64,000 bases of DNA from Pseudocercospora fijiensis CIRAD86 (GCF_000340215.1 NW_006921546.1:628788-692787); one strand, 5' to 3'; shown: positions 11,050 to 23,422, counted from the stretch's first letter. Numbers and translations are program-made. The notes: a model not told the origin generated them from the sequence alone.

Positions 11050-11940
11050 GACTTGTCCTTATCTTTTGACTTCTTCTTTAACTTGTCCTTATTCTTAGAT
11101 AGCTTTCTGTTAGGATATTGTTTCTAGCACTTTGCATTAGTATACTTGTGCTTGCAGTGCTAACACTACTTATTGTCATCCCTAACCTTAATATTAGAGA
11201 CAACTGTAAAGGCTTTGCCTTATTGCTAGTTCTGTGACCTTAGAGGCTTTTCCTTCCTAAGGGATGTAATTATTGCTTCGAGAGTCTAGCTAGTCCCTTC
11301 TAGTTTGTTATTGTACCTCTAGCTTCTAAGCTATTTATAGTGCTAAAGACTATTAATGAAGAGCATCCTAATTATTATATCTAGGATTTTAATATCCTTA
11401 GGCTTGACCCCGTATACTCTTTCAAACTGCTTAGTAGCTGTTTTGTGCTTCTACACCTATGCTTAGAAGTCTTTATAGTACTTAAGGGTACTATCGGATA
11501 TTGCTTGCTTAAGAGTAACTGTTCCAAAATCCTTTAGGGTATTATAGATATCCACTATAATAATTGGTTAGTATATAGCTACTATAGTCTCGTAGTAGTC
11601 CTTAGCAGTCTTCTACGTAATTATGCTCCCAAAATTGGGTCTTAGATCTAGTAAGATCATCTTAACTAGAATGCCTATAGTAATGCTATCCTTCTCTATA
11701 AACTCTTTAAGAGCTTTATTAAAATCCGGATCGTTATCGTAGTCAATTCGGAGAGGTTTATAGTATAGCTTTGCCTATTTTAAGTTATGAAGTACATATC
11801 TATGCACTTTCTCCTTTAGTAGCTCTTTCTAAAGGATCTGTCTCTATAATAAAAAGTTAATCGTCCTCGTAAGGATACGATTTTCCTTAATACTTTTCAC
11901 GGATTCTTTGTTGTTAGCTATACTGCTAAGCTCTTTCTTA
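11050..11940 (-). pseudogene. copia gag, RIP-damaged
   Basis: The minus frame is rich in acidic and basic residues and holds a long readable stretch (YKPLRIDYDNDPDFNKALKE near 11730-11770). It ends in a zinc-knuckle-like C-x2-C-x-H-x6-C cluster near 11115-11165 with an in-frame TAG where Trp is expected. A Lys/Asp/Ser-rich tail follows, leading into the protease region. In this superfamily Gag forms the virus-like particle and its knuckle binds the RNA. Several stops fall at Gln/Trp positions. The start codon cannot be fixed. Confidence 0.75.
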
Positions 11941-12126
11941 GCTCGCTTGGCTTGCAGGTGCTAATTGTTAGTTGGATCTGATTTAGTACTAAGTGTAGGG
12001 TAGCCCTATTTCGGTTATTAACTCTAGAGGTACTACTTAATCTGTAGCTAGTAGAATTAGCTTCAAACTAGTATCTCTATAATAACAATTCGTCTATATT
12101 AGTTAGGACAGGTGAGCGTATACGCC

Positions 12127-12138
12127 GGGCTTATAACC
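12127..12138 (-). promoter_or_regulatory. copia primer binding site for initiator-Met tRNA (internal)
   Basis: The plus strand reads GGGCTTATAACC, ending exactly at the LTR edge. This equals the anticodon stem-loop of eukaryotic initiator tRNA-Met (GGGCTCATAACC) apart from one C-to-T change in a CpA context. The element's minus strand would therefore pair with the anticodon region rather than the tRNA 3' end, as known for Drosophila copia and yeast Ty5. Confidence 0.75.
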
Positions 12139-12290
12139 TATTGTAATTGAGCTAAGTAGAACAAGTTATTGATTGATTAACTATAGAATTGTATAGAGAA
12201 GAAGGGATTAAGTTCTGTCTACGCTAGATGCTATATATATTACTAGGAAATTAGCTCTTAGCACTTAGCAGTGCTAACTGATCCACAACA
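12139..12290 (-). repeat. copia 5' LTR (right end)
   Basis: 152 bp, start TATTGTAATTG (RIPed from TGTTGTGATTG), end CACAACA. It differs from the left LTR at 11 positions, all transitions. The primer site abuts its inner edge. Confidence 0.92.
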
Positions 12291-12295
12291 GGTAG
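12291..12295. repeat. target site duplication, right (GGTAG)
   Basis: Exact copy of 5381-5385, directly after the right LTR. Confidence 0.9.
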
Positions 12296-12429
12296 GAGAT
12301 GTATGCTATAGTGAACTAACTAGATTGTAATGCTATCCTATATACAAAAGGTCTTAAAGCGTTGCCTCTAAACTTAGTGCTATTGCCTCCCACTCTAGTT
12401 CTTATCGCGTTAGGCGCGCCGAGTGTTAA

Positions 12430-12890
12430 TAGGTATGTCCTCGAAGACTATTAACGGAGTTGAAGTCAACGTGCACTATAGAGCTAGCTTTGCTATATAG
12501 CTCGCAGTCCTTATGCCGTTGATCTTAAAGCTGTATATATATTGCTAGAGCTTACGTTGTAAGACGATGTTCGCATTAGGCCTATAGTATTAAGTGAGTT
12601 GTTCTCGAAGATTATTAACGGGATGTCATTATGCGATTAATTATATATAGAACGAGCTTTGCTATAGTTCGCAGTCCTTATGCCTATAATCTCAAAGCCT
12701 ACGTTGCGTTGTAAGATAATGTTCCTATCTAACCTATAGTATTAACCGAAATGTCCTCGAAGACTATTACCGGAGTTAGAGTCAATGTGCGATTATTTCT
12801 TTACTACGTCTATAATAGTTCGCAGCTGTCGTAGGTCTGTTTTTGCCGATGATTTCGAGGCCTATACGTGCATAGTTAGAGCCTCCCGCA
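12430..12890. repeat. three-copy imperfect repeat of about 155 bp
   Basis: Anchors TCCTCGAAGACTATTAACGG (12438), a variant at 12602 and another at 12754 are followed by the same order of blocks: GCTTTGCTAT, TTCGCAGTCCTTATGCC and AAAGCCTACGTTG-like. Spacing is 164 and 152 bp. The repeat is only partly RIPed. It might derive from a repeat-containing gene, but no frame gave a family I know. Confidence 0.7.
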
Positions 12891-12899
12891 CGCAAGACA

Positions 12900-14585
12900 T
12901 TGTCATTGTAATAACCTAAACGTCGGCGAATAGTACGCTCGCATGCTTTGTAGATGAATTTCTTCTTAGCATTAGCTTGCTTCTCGTTGTCGGATGTCTC
13001 AGGTTACGCTTGTATAGAAGGGCTAGAGGTAACGCAAGGCGATTGGTAAGCTTTAAACGATATATAAGATATAGCCTCTATATTAGATTAAATAGCGCTT
13101 CTAGCGCTTTTATATATACTAAAGATCTCTATAATCCGACTATTATTAAGTAAATACGACCGTATTAAATATATATAGTAAAGCCGTACGCTACTATATA
13201 GTAGGTAGGAGTATATAGCAGGTAGGGAAGACTTCTATAGAATGTAAGAAGTATCGCGAATTGTTCGCTTATAAGCTATATATTTTTCGCCTTTCTACGA
13301 TATAATATACGAAGTTTCTCGCCTATAGATAATATAATTTTCGTACTTATATATTTCGAAATACGAAACTTTTCCTATATAGGCAATAATCGTCCCGCTT
13401 AAGCGATAATTCGCTAGCGAATCTTTCGTATATATTCTATAAATGTCTATATCTTATAGTACTAATACCGTAGTATATTTTTATAAAACACTTAGCTAGA
13501 TAGTAGCGTTATTAGGCCTATAGAAGGCCGTTTAACGTTAATAGCCTTTATATATAAGCGTATGCGATATTCTCGTTTATCGAGTATCTAGGCGCTAGAC
13601 GGCCTACGCCTCTCTAAATACTATTAGAGCTAAGATATATAGGCACTCTAATTACCCTTATAGCTAGATAGTTAGACCGCGAGGTATAGCTAAGTACCGC
13701 TAGATTCGTAGAACTAATAGTACCTCCAAAAAGGCTCTAGCGACTTCTACTACCTATATTCGAACTTCTTATTTAGAAGGCCGTAGTCCGAAGCTAAAGC
13801 TAGTATAATTACTAATATACCGTAGAATTATCGCTCTTATACGACTATCGTAGCGAGATACTTCGTATATATACGACGGCTTCCGGGTTTTCTAGAGACT
13901 ATATTATTATATAGAGACTTCTCGTAGGATAGAAATTAGATTAAACTTCTTTAGATTGCGCGAGGGCTTTAATATACTCGTTTCCGAACGCTTTATCCCT
14001 ATACCCGGTAAATAATATCCCTATTGCCCTACTAACGTCGAGCGATATAGTACGGTCCCTACTACAGTAGTACCTAAACGTAGTTAAACTCCGGATTATA
14101 GGTATTTTATAATATATATTTTGTATTACTAGCGCCTAGTACTACGGTATAGTACCTACCGTAGGAGTAGCTTAACGTAGTCGAGTTCCGGATTATAAGT
14201 GCTTTCTAGCCGGATAATAGGTTTAGTACTATAGATAGATAGGTCGAGTAATAAGAAGCAAAAGCCGGCATATAGCTAATCTCGAGACGGCTCGGCCTAA
14301 TAGTATTATAATCTAGGATATATACGATATTTTTCCTAGGGCTTATTCGTTTATATACGATTATTTAGGGGTTAGAGTTTCTTACTTATACGAAATTTGC
14401 AAAAGTAGAAGCTAAGCTCCTCTATACGAGAGTTATAACTGCCTCTTATCGTTAGTAAAAATCCCCTATCGAGGTATATAACGCTTGCCTTTAAAGCCCG
14501 TAAGTCCTATAAAATGTGCTCCTAGGCGGCTACGCGTACCTAGAAGTGCGAGCGAAGCTTTCGCCTTATAGTTAGCTAATTAGAA
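12900..14585. other. RIPed DNA without identified gene
   Basis: Between the three-copy repeat and the Helitron interval, RIP becomes strong near 13.0-13.2 kb. Stops are dense in all frames. A weak duplication around CTCCGGATTATAGG (14089) and TTCCGGATTATAAG (14188) is visible. No domain recognised. Confidence 0.5.
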
Positions 14586-14652
14586 GCTACGGTCGTTATC
14601 GCGTTAATTGCTTTTACTAGCGTGCTTTTCGTAGAAATAGGCTTAATCGACT
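14586..14652 (+). repeat. left copy of a direct repeat flanking the Helitron interval
   Basis: This 67-bp stretch (GTTATCGCGTTAATTGCTTT inside it) aligns with 23768-23831 in the same orientation; most differences are transitions, plus a 3-bp gap. The two copies bracket the Helitron Rep/helicase region and could be element-internal or subterminal repeats. Neither copy has been tied to a defined end. Confidence 0.6.
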
Positions 14653-14999
14653 GAATCTAGATAAAGGCTTTGCCTTTATCTCGTATCTCTACGTACGCCT
14701 TGCTACTTATTATCTATATCTATATCGGCGTCGCTATTACCTCCCTCGAAATTAAACTAATCTAAAGGCACTTCGGCTTTAGAACTCGACACCTCCTCGC
14801 TAGCTGCCTTTACTGCCTCCTTCGCTAGGTACTCCTAGATTTGCTTGTCCGCCTCCGCCTACTACTTTGCCTTAGACCGCCGCTCTTCTAACTCGTAAAG
14901 GATCTGCTAGTAATACGCTATACTAAACTTATTTGCCTAGATAGGAGGGATTGTAGGGATGTTTAGCATTCGCGCTAGCGGCGGCCGAAAGTCCTAATC

Positions 15000-17900
15000 T
15001 ATGCTATTATATAGCGTATCTAGGTGCTATATGCGAAGGTTAAGTGCGTAAGCCCGAAGCTACGCTTCGTCGCCGACGACCTAGCGAGGAATTTAACCCT
15101 ATATAAAAGCGACTGCGTTATTAATAGCGATAGTGCCGTAGCTATACGCGTCTGCCTAGCGAGTAACTTAGTATACTTCTTTATGTATCTACTAATTAGC
15201 TAATAGCTAGCTAGCGGTACGTGTATCCGGGAAGAGCGAGAGTAGGCGTATAAAAGCTAGAATAAGACGTATACTAAGAGGGCCGATTGCTCTTTCTCTA
15301 TTCGAGTAGACGTCTAGCTACGAATTCTAAGTCTAGATAATAGTAGTACGTAGGTCGATAAGCGCAGTAACAAGGTGCTTATTAGACGAATATAGGAAGA
15401 CATTAGCTCGGAGCTTGTCGTCGGGCGAGAAGTTAAGAGAGTTAAAAGCACTTAGGAGATCGTTACTGCTCTGCTAGTACTAATAAATACCCTCGCGGCT
15501 GTTATCGGTCTACTATTAATAATCGATAGCTTAAGGATTAGCCGCAGATAGCTATCTAAAGGTCTCGATCGCATTAATAGCTATATTTAATATATTAATT
15601 ACGTTAGTTTCGCCGGCCTTAGAGAGGAAGAGGAACGGGTAAGCCTTATCTAGTATAATAAGATCCCTGCCTCGAATGAAGGTCTCTTCGTATAGACGTA
15701 ATAGGTCGGTTATAACAACCTCGTTATACTAGGACTTTAGAACCTCGTCGGATATAGAGCTAATATCGAGCTCTCGCGGAATATATGCGACTTTGTCGAA
15801 ATGCGTTAAATTCCGAGGAGGGATGCCGGTACTAGCCTTTATTTAAATGCGTACGTTGCCTAGATTGACCTATATACGACGACCTATACTAGTGTCCTAA
15901 TATTCGAAGGCAAGTTTAATAAGGCGGACTATTTAAGGGTAGGGGCATCTACCGGTTAGAAGATACTGTTGCTTGTTCGCGTACTAGAGGATTCGTAATT
16001 CAGTAGCGGTAATCTCGGCTTTAGTAAGAAATATACGGCGGAAGACTTGCTAAAATACTCTCTCGCCCTCGAAGTCGTTAATAAACCGTCTCTAATAAGC
16101 CTTCTAGAGAGGGCGTATAGCGTCTATTAGTTCTTGCTCGTAGTATTAGAAGACTAGTAGAAGAGCTAACTCAACCTTTACCTACTTTCTAAATTCCCGC
16201 TCTAAGTCTTAGTCTACTAGACGGATCGGCTAAGGAGCTATATTCGGAGATACTTTTGCGGGTGCTTTTATAAGTGCTTCTAGAGGCGTAGGGGGAGATA
16301 ATAAAGTCAAGCTCGCTACCGTAGACGTCGATATAGTTAACGAGATAGAAATAGCGCGTAGACGAGCTAAACGGACAGGATCGGATAGACTAGAACGTAC
16401 CTATTAACGTAGCGCAAGCTAAGCACGACGCTCCTCTTACTAGATTTGCTCGATAAAGAGTAATCGATCTATGTCTATATTAACTTCGCGAATTGGCAAT
16501 AGCTAGCGGCGTGCTTTAGGTAAAGGATAATAAACCTAACCCGATACTAGCGGGAAGCCCTAACTTAGAATCTCTTCGTCGTTTGACTACGAGCCGACTA
16601 GCTTAGTAGTATTAGGCTTACTATCGACGTCTATAGAATCGTTATCTTTACTAGGGAGAGGCAAGTCTAATAGAGTCTAGATTAGCGTATTATCGTCGTT
16701 ATTACGGTAATCGGAAGGGAGTAGCTACTAATTAAGCGCTATACGGAAGTTGTCGGACAGGTTAGCGAAGGCACTTCTAATACTGCTAAAAAGACGAGAA
16801 GATAGTATAGGGGTATCTAGTAGCTTAGGAAGAAACTAAGACTAGCGGCGCTGTTTATCGAGTAGGCGTATACGTTGTATATTGCCGGCGAGATTTCGTA
16901 TACGCTCGAGATCGAAGGGTTCCTCGAGCATTAGTCCGGCAAAGGTCTTAATACGGGAGAAAGCTATATATATAAGCCTAGTAGAGAAGTCTTTTAGACT
17001 AAGCTTAATAACGGCTCTATCGAGAGTTATGCCCTAAGCTTTATAGACTGTTAAAGCGTACGAGACCGTTAGAGGAAATTGCTTACGCTAGTCGTCGTCT
17101 TACCTATTAACATTACGCCGAACTCGAAAGATAGGGAGAATCTTACGCGAACTAACATTAAACAAAGCGGGTGCGTTATCTTTAAGGCCCTCGAATGTAA
17201 CTAAAAGACATAGAGGTAGTTCCTTTCGTAGGTTCTTATTACGAGCGGACTTAGGCTAGATAATATCGTATAGAATACCCTGCTTGCCGTTAACTATAGC
17301 GAATTCAGTCTAAAGATTAGTAAGAAGTATAACTTTGTACCTAATTAATACCTTAAGAATATTCTCGAGGTTGTAGACACCTTTTAAGCTAATACTAGCG
17401 ATATCCGGTCGATTGTATAAAGCCTAGATTAGTAGAATAGGATTCCCTATATCTCGGAGCTTCTAGTAGTTTAGATCGTTAACATCCGTATTAGTAAAGT
17501 AGATACGGGTAGCGTCCTCGAATTTCCGACGCTCTACTAGATTAGTGATATTAGCGCGCTATATAAGAGTCTGCTAGTATAGCATTTAAGCTGTACTAGT
17601 ACGAAGAGAGGCGAGGGCTGCTCGGAAAGCAACCTAATCCGGATCGTTACCCTCTTGCCGCATATTAGCCTATAGAAGAAGGGATTTAGTAAACGCATAA
17701 TAGGCTGCTTGACCTGCGATGTCTTCTGCTATCTTTAGTATAGTATAGGACAGGGGCTTCTAGAACACCGGAGTTAACTAATAAAAGTCTCTAAAGATAA
17801 CTATATTTATGCTACCGTAAGGTTGTTGTTTATCTAGACATTGCCGTAGCCGCTAATTAAGTATCTAAAGGAGAGGTTAGCTAACTATTGATTTCTCGTC

Positions 17901-20900
17901 GATAATAATATACCGTACAGGTCGTAGCATATTCTCTATACGGGTAAGACGCGCTCCTACGAGATCCGGCATACTAGCCTTACTAACTCGAACGGGCAGC
18001 TTAAAGGCGGAATGTAACGTAGACCCGTTAATATTCGTAGCGGCTATACTAGTAGGTGCGAGGCGGATAACCGGATTGCTACGATAGCTAGCGCTCTTAG
18101 CTAGAGTCTGAAGACGAGCATAGATTATCTTAATAAGGAATAACTTGCTAGTTCTACCTACTCCGTTAACATTTAATAGTAATAGCGTAGGATAATCTCC
18201 GGCAAGCGTAGATTTAAAGTAGTTAACTACTTTATCGAAGCCCTGTCGCTAATAACGATTCAGTTTACTAAACTAGGCTATTAACTATAACTATATATCG
18301 AGATCTACGGCACTATAGGCAATCTTCTAGTTCTACTACTAGTTTTAATCGGTATTATGAATCTCAGGATATTTATTAATATACTTGCTAATACGAGGCT
18401 CCTAGTAGGCGGACCTATTAAGCTTACGGTCTCTAAGGTTGTTAGGATCCTTATCGCGAACACCGGGGCTTAGAGAGGGGCTATAAAGGGCATCGAAGTT
18501 AGCAGGTTCGCCGATATCCTACAACTATAGATCGATAAATTAGTTATAGTCTATACGGTTAATCTCCTATAGGTAGTCGTATAGATATAAGTAGTTGTCT
18601 CGGTAATACTAGAATGCTACATCCTAACTGTAAAATTTAGTATTATTATCGTCTAGAAAGGAGTATAGTTGCTATAGGGAGCAATACGGAAGCTCGCGGA
18701 ACGGATAATGTATCTATATCTTTATACGCTAGTATTACCCGTAGTTAGTCTTAGCTAGATCGGAAGGATATCGAGGGAAGTAGTTAATTAGTCGACCGTC
18801 CCTCTCGATATTACGTAGCCGACTAGGAGTGCCGCGGCGTTGAACATTCTATTCCGTTAAGTACTAAAACAGCGAGACGTCCTCGGCTAATTCTAGACGC
18901 GTTAAGTACTTCTGCATTATAGTTTTGCTAGGTACTCGGCGGCGCTAGCCGTCTGTATATTCCTCCTCGGTAGTATTAATACTAGGATCTCTAATCTCGA
19001 TATCGTAGTTAGGATTATTGTCTTAAAGGTCGAGTAGGGCAGTCTACTCGGTTTGCGGCCGATAGTCTAAAGTAACGACGGTACGACTACCCTTCTATAG
19101 AGGCAAATAAAGATTCAAATAAGCAACCTCCTATATAGGCCAATCTCGTTCTGTAATTAGAATATTAAGTAGCTTAGCAACTATAGATAGTAATAGCTTC
19201 TAGTAGTTAATAAGAGGTAAGAGACCTATTATAATATTATCGTAGGATCGGCTCTTTACTTTAGTCTTACTATAGTATTTAAGGATGTACTACATTACTA
19301 TATAAACTATAGTGCAAGGTGTAATGTCGCAATTCGTACGCTAGGCTATCGACTCGATACGATTAAAGTGATTTATAAAGGAATTATTATAGGTAGCAGT
19401 AAAGCTAAGGTAACGATTGTTGTACTTATAATTAACATTAGCTAACTCTCGGTACGTACGAGGGAAATAGAACCGATACGATACTTCTCTATCTAGATTA
19501 TACTTGCGTTTTGCCTAGTAATAGTTACTATAGACGTATCGTTAGACTCGGTTGACAATGTTAGTAAGGTCGGCTTAGTTATTATTAAGCTTATTAGTAT
19601 TAGCCTAAATAGTAGCGCCCTATCTAAGGTCCCTACTAGGCTCTAGATTAAGTGCCGTAATATAGATACCCTATTGCTAAGCAAACGCTTCTCGGGCTTT
19701 AGTAGTATTAACACTAGGCTTTAGGAGGTCGCACTATAAGAAGAAGTAGACGTAATAGCTACTACGGTTCTGCTATTCGAATCGGTACTAGTAGTCGATA
19801 ACATTAAACTTAGGCTTAAGCACCTTATCTAGAAGCTGCTAGAACCGACGCTAAACGTAAGTATTAGCAATGTATAGAAACTTGCGTAGATTCTAGCGAG
19901 CTATCTTAATACGCTCGTAAGGACCTAGTCGTTTCTATCGGTCGTATCTAGGTATAAGCCGAGCTAAGGAATCCTATTGTAGGTTAGTAGCACTAACGGT
20001 ATAGAATAAATCAGGCTTCCCGAGGGCTCGAATATAGGTCTCTAAGTTAATGCGGCGGCTATTCTAGTATAGTCGAGTACTACGGATCTGCCTACTAACA
20101 CGGACGATCGAATTTAAGAGCCGCTAAGCGCCCTTATCCGCCTTTAGATTAGCGGCTAAAGCAGCCTTAAGGATCTCTATAGTAACTTCTGTTCTATCGT
20201 CTTAGTACTTATTAGCAAAGAATGCCGCTGCTTTAAGTACGTAGTAACGCATGCCTTTGTTAAAAACAAAGTATAGCTAGCGCTCGTAACTCGCAAATCG
20301 ACTGTCGTAGTATCGTATATAGTAATCGATAGCCTAGTCCTATATTACACTACGAGGTCGGGGCTAATTCGGATCGCCCTTACCCTATAGCAATAGAGTA
20401 GGAAACGCTATAGCTATAAGCGGATAAGATCTGTCGAGCTTATTAATAGGAACCTTATCGTAATCTAGCTAAGTAATATAAGACAACTGCGGAGGCTATT
20501 AAGGCGTAGGGAATTCTAATAGACCTGCGACAGTTTGCTCGGCATAGCGGCGGCGAAGGCGGTCCTACAACTGACTAAGTATACGATGCTTAGGGTAAAG
20601 ATTAGGAACTGCTATATACTTATAACTAAGATATTTATCGGCATTAGGCTTACTAGCGCCCTATATAGGGCCAACATCAAATCTAGGATTAAACGTAGGT
20701 ATAGGCGGCATAGGAATTGATGCCGGTAGTCTCGGAGCGGCTAGCTAAATAGGGAGCGTAGGTATACGAATGTATGTAATACACTCGGCCTTATTTAATA
20801 GAGCGGCGTTGTACTAATTAATATCTACTAGGATGCTAAGGGTAGTGTATAAGAACTAATTACGAGGAGCCTTATAGGCGCTAGCGATACACTACTTGAG

Positions 20901-21600
20901 TTTAGCGTAGTAGTTTAGATCGACAATACCGTATACGCACTATATATACTTATACTATATGCGCTACTCCGGAGGAAGGTTGCTATCGTAGTAAGACCGC
21001 TACTAAACGCTTCGAGGGAATCCGCAACTATAGTACGGGAACTATCTATCGTCGGTCTTAGGGCTAGTAATAACAATTCTATATATTAGACTCTAGACGG
21101 TAGGGGGCGAACTCGGAGGGTACGTAGCATCCTTAGGAATAGCGGCATACTCGTTATACTCGGCAGATTTAAGCTAGTCTTCGATAGTGTTATCCTCTAG
21201 TAGTTAACTTAAAGCCTTATCGTTAACGAGAATATCGCGATAGTAGGGGTTATTCTACTTTAACTATTGTAGCGTACTAAGGACTTTGCCTCGACGTATA
21301 CGAAAGTCTTCCCGGAATTAACGTCGCTTCCGCTCGTAGTCTTTAGTCGCTACCGTAGGATCTGCTGCTATCGCATCGTCCTAATTAGTTTACGGCTTCT
21401 AACGCGGTCGTAATACAACCAAGTCTAGCTCTTATAGTATCCGAGGTAGCTTGTAATAGACCGTAATAACATCTTTAAGAAAGTTGTAGATATAGCTACG
21501 ATACTTCTACTACTAACCTCGTATACAGAATACTAATATCTGTACGTATATACGTGCAATAAGGAGTTCTTTAGCAGTAGAAAGCCCCGAAAGCTCTTCC
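15000..21600 (-). pseudogene. Helitron Rep/PIF1-helicase protein, heavily RIPed
   Basis: One minus-strand protein can be followed for about 2000 codons. The N-terminal part (about 19.95-21.5 kb) has the Helitron-like pattern DLFYTVSATNLQ near 20000. HUH site: FEWQNR...YVY at 19746-19754, where both His codons (CAC) appear as TAC. Two-Tyr motif Y-I-L-K-Y at 19275-19289, followed by a KTKVKSRSYDN stretch. PIF1-type helicase: Walker A as NGVGRTSK near 18145-18175 (expected GVGGTGKS), motif II IIIDEKS at 17889-17909, then RDFYQLTPV and YKAQGITLD blocks down to about 16.9 kb. Such proteins nick and unwind DNA for rolling-circle transposition. Coding traces continue to about 15.0 kb, so there is a C-terminal extension of several hundred codons I cannot assign. 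Gln/Trp-derived stops are frequent. Confidence 0.85.
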
Positions 21601-21960
21601 GGAATACGACTAGGATCTATATTGTTTGCATTAGTAAATAGGAATAGGTCGCCTAGTTATATCTTACTTAGATAATCTCGATTAATATACCGGCTACAAA
21701 TGCTATAGTTCTTAGCTAAGTTTATACTAAACTAGCGCTTATAGCATCGATTATATATCTCTAATGTGTTATTATCGATCCTAGTATAGAAATCTGCTAG
21801 AAGGGACTTATCGAACGCGTCGAGGGCGGTAGTAGCTTGCTACTAATTAACTAAGACTAGTTTAGGCTCCTAGTAATTAAGGAAGCGAGTTCTCCGATCT
21901 TAACGCTAACGTATATTACGCGACACCGTAGCGCGAGGTGCTTATAGAGATTGCTACCGA

Positions 21961-22035
21961 GACGACGGCTACTAAGACGACGGCTACTAAGACGACGGCT
22001 ACTAAGACGACGGCTACTAAGACGACGGCTGCTAA
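21961..22035 (-). repeat. 15-bp minisatellite, five copies
   Basis: GACGACGGCTACTAA is repeated five times, the last copy with one change. Read on the minus strand it gives a (LSSRR)n run inside a 113-codon open frame. The period is a multiple of three and the frame is kept, so it may once have been in a coding tract. Confidence 0.9.
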
Positions 22036-22505
22036 GACGATAGCGGCTGCGAGGAAGGGCTAAGTAATATAGACTCGCTAGATGCTTACGATGCGTCGTA
22101 AAGACTCGACTAGAGTAGTTAACTAGGCGTCGAGAGGAAGAACGGTAGCGAAGCCTAGGTAGGACTAGGACCTCTAGCACCGCTAGAACCGCTAGCACTT
22201 AGAGTAGCTGCAATACTAGCTATTATATAGAGTCGGGGCTAGTATACGTAGCAACAATTAGTTAGCTTTAGAGCATTAGGGCGAAGAAAGTTCTAGTAGG
22301 TGCTATTGTAATTCTTAAAGATGCACTACTTATTCTTAGTCGTTAAGTTATCGCCTACAGTTATTATATCGCAATATACGTACTAATCTTCTACTTCGCC
22401 TAGTTAATCTTCTTATAAGCGAGGATAACCGCAATCTATATACTAAAACTATAGCTTGCTAGAAATTTCCTGCAGTTAAGTCTGCTGCATTAGGGTCTGT
22501 AATGT

Positions 22506-22576
22506 TAGTATATGCGGTATATACGGTATATATAGTATATACGGTATATGCGGTATGTGCGGTGTCTGCGGTGTCT
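22506..22576. repeat. 9-bp degenerate repeat (CGGTATATG type)
   Basis: Runs of CGGTATATA/CGGTATGTG/CGGTGTCTG follow one another for about 65 bp. The left part is RIPed to TA-rich units; the right part keeps TG. Confidence 0.75.
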
Positions 22577-23422
22577 AACGTGCTTTATATCTAGCTTAAC
22601 GTACGGCCGCCGATTAAGCCTACTATAGAGAGTATATATTTAGACTTAGTTAACTTAAGGGATAATAGGGCCGGATATTTATATTAGGAGCTATAGGAAG
22701 AATCGTACGCGGGACTCGAGAGGCAGTCGGGTTCGAAATGCTAGCATAGCTTGCTATACGCTTATTAAGCTTAGTAATCTCCTAGTTGCCGAGCCTACTA
22801 ATCTAAACACTATATCTACGGCATTCTATATATCGATTAACGGGCGGTCTATTCTTCTTCTTAACGCCTATATACTAGATCGTAGCTTTGTTAGTTAAAT
22901 AGTAGTCGTAGCGCATTATAGGCGGCTATTATCGATCGGGCGGAAATAGCTATAGAGGTTGCTATAGAGGCAATAGCGGCGGCGGCATATCGGAAGGAAG
23001 GGTCGGTAGAGTAGTAGGAAGGGGCGGTATATTAGTAGGAAGGGACGGTAGCGGTAGAGGGCGCACTTAGCTTAACGATAGGTTCGCTTTAGGCTAGTAC
23101 GATATAGGGGTATTCTTCTCTCCTAGCGCTATTACGGAGATGTTATTAGATCGTAGGACGTATATAGCTCGAGGTATATTGCGAGCAGGTAGTATTTGTA
23201 TAGGGAAGGGGAAGGGGAAAGGGAAGAAGAAAGCGGAAGCGATATAAGCGGAGTAGCGACGTAATATAAGAACGGAGCCTACCGAAAGTAAATATGCCTA
23301 CTTTTATATATAAGGTCCCGTCGGTTAGCGGCATCTACGCGTTTCTATACAGTACTAAAGAAGGATAATTGTACTGCTCTTTATAAGCGTTATTTAGATT
23401 CTGTAGCCCTTTACTAATAATA

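Larger units (their letters stand above)
5386..12290 (-). mobile_element. complete Ty1/copia LTR retrotransposon
   Basis: A 6905-bp element with 152-bp LTRs at both ends, TGTTG...CAACA termini, a 5-bp target duplication, a polypurine tract beside the left LTR and a tRNA-type primer site beside the right LTR. The last two place the element on the minus strand. Internal order (minus): gag, protease, integrase, reverse transcriptase, RNase H, which is the copia order. The LTRs differ at 11 of 152 positions, all transitions, and 10 of these are CpA/TpA (or TpG/TpA) changes, the RIP signature. About 1.65 kb between pol and the 3' LTR holds an extra gene on the opposite strand. RIP is lighter than in the DNA beyond 13 kb. 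Confidence 0.93.
21600..23420 (-). other. region upstream of the Helitron gene, repeat-rich, unidentified
   Basis: Upstream (on the minus strand) of the Rep domain. It may hold the N-terminal part of the Helitron protein or a second gene, but no motif is clear. Two minus frames remain open (21857-22198 and 23146-23334), the first because of a 15-bp repeat. I do not assign them. Confidence 0.4.

Noticed and set aside
20535..20720. Small plus frame of 61 codons
   Set aside because: Lies antisense to the Helitron protein, whose minus-strand frame is clear here.
21961..22035. CRISPR-like array from regular spacing
   Set aside because: Adjacent 15-bp units without spacers, in a eukaryotic context: a minisatellite.
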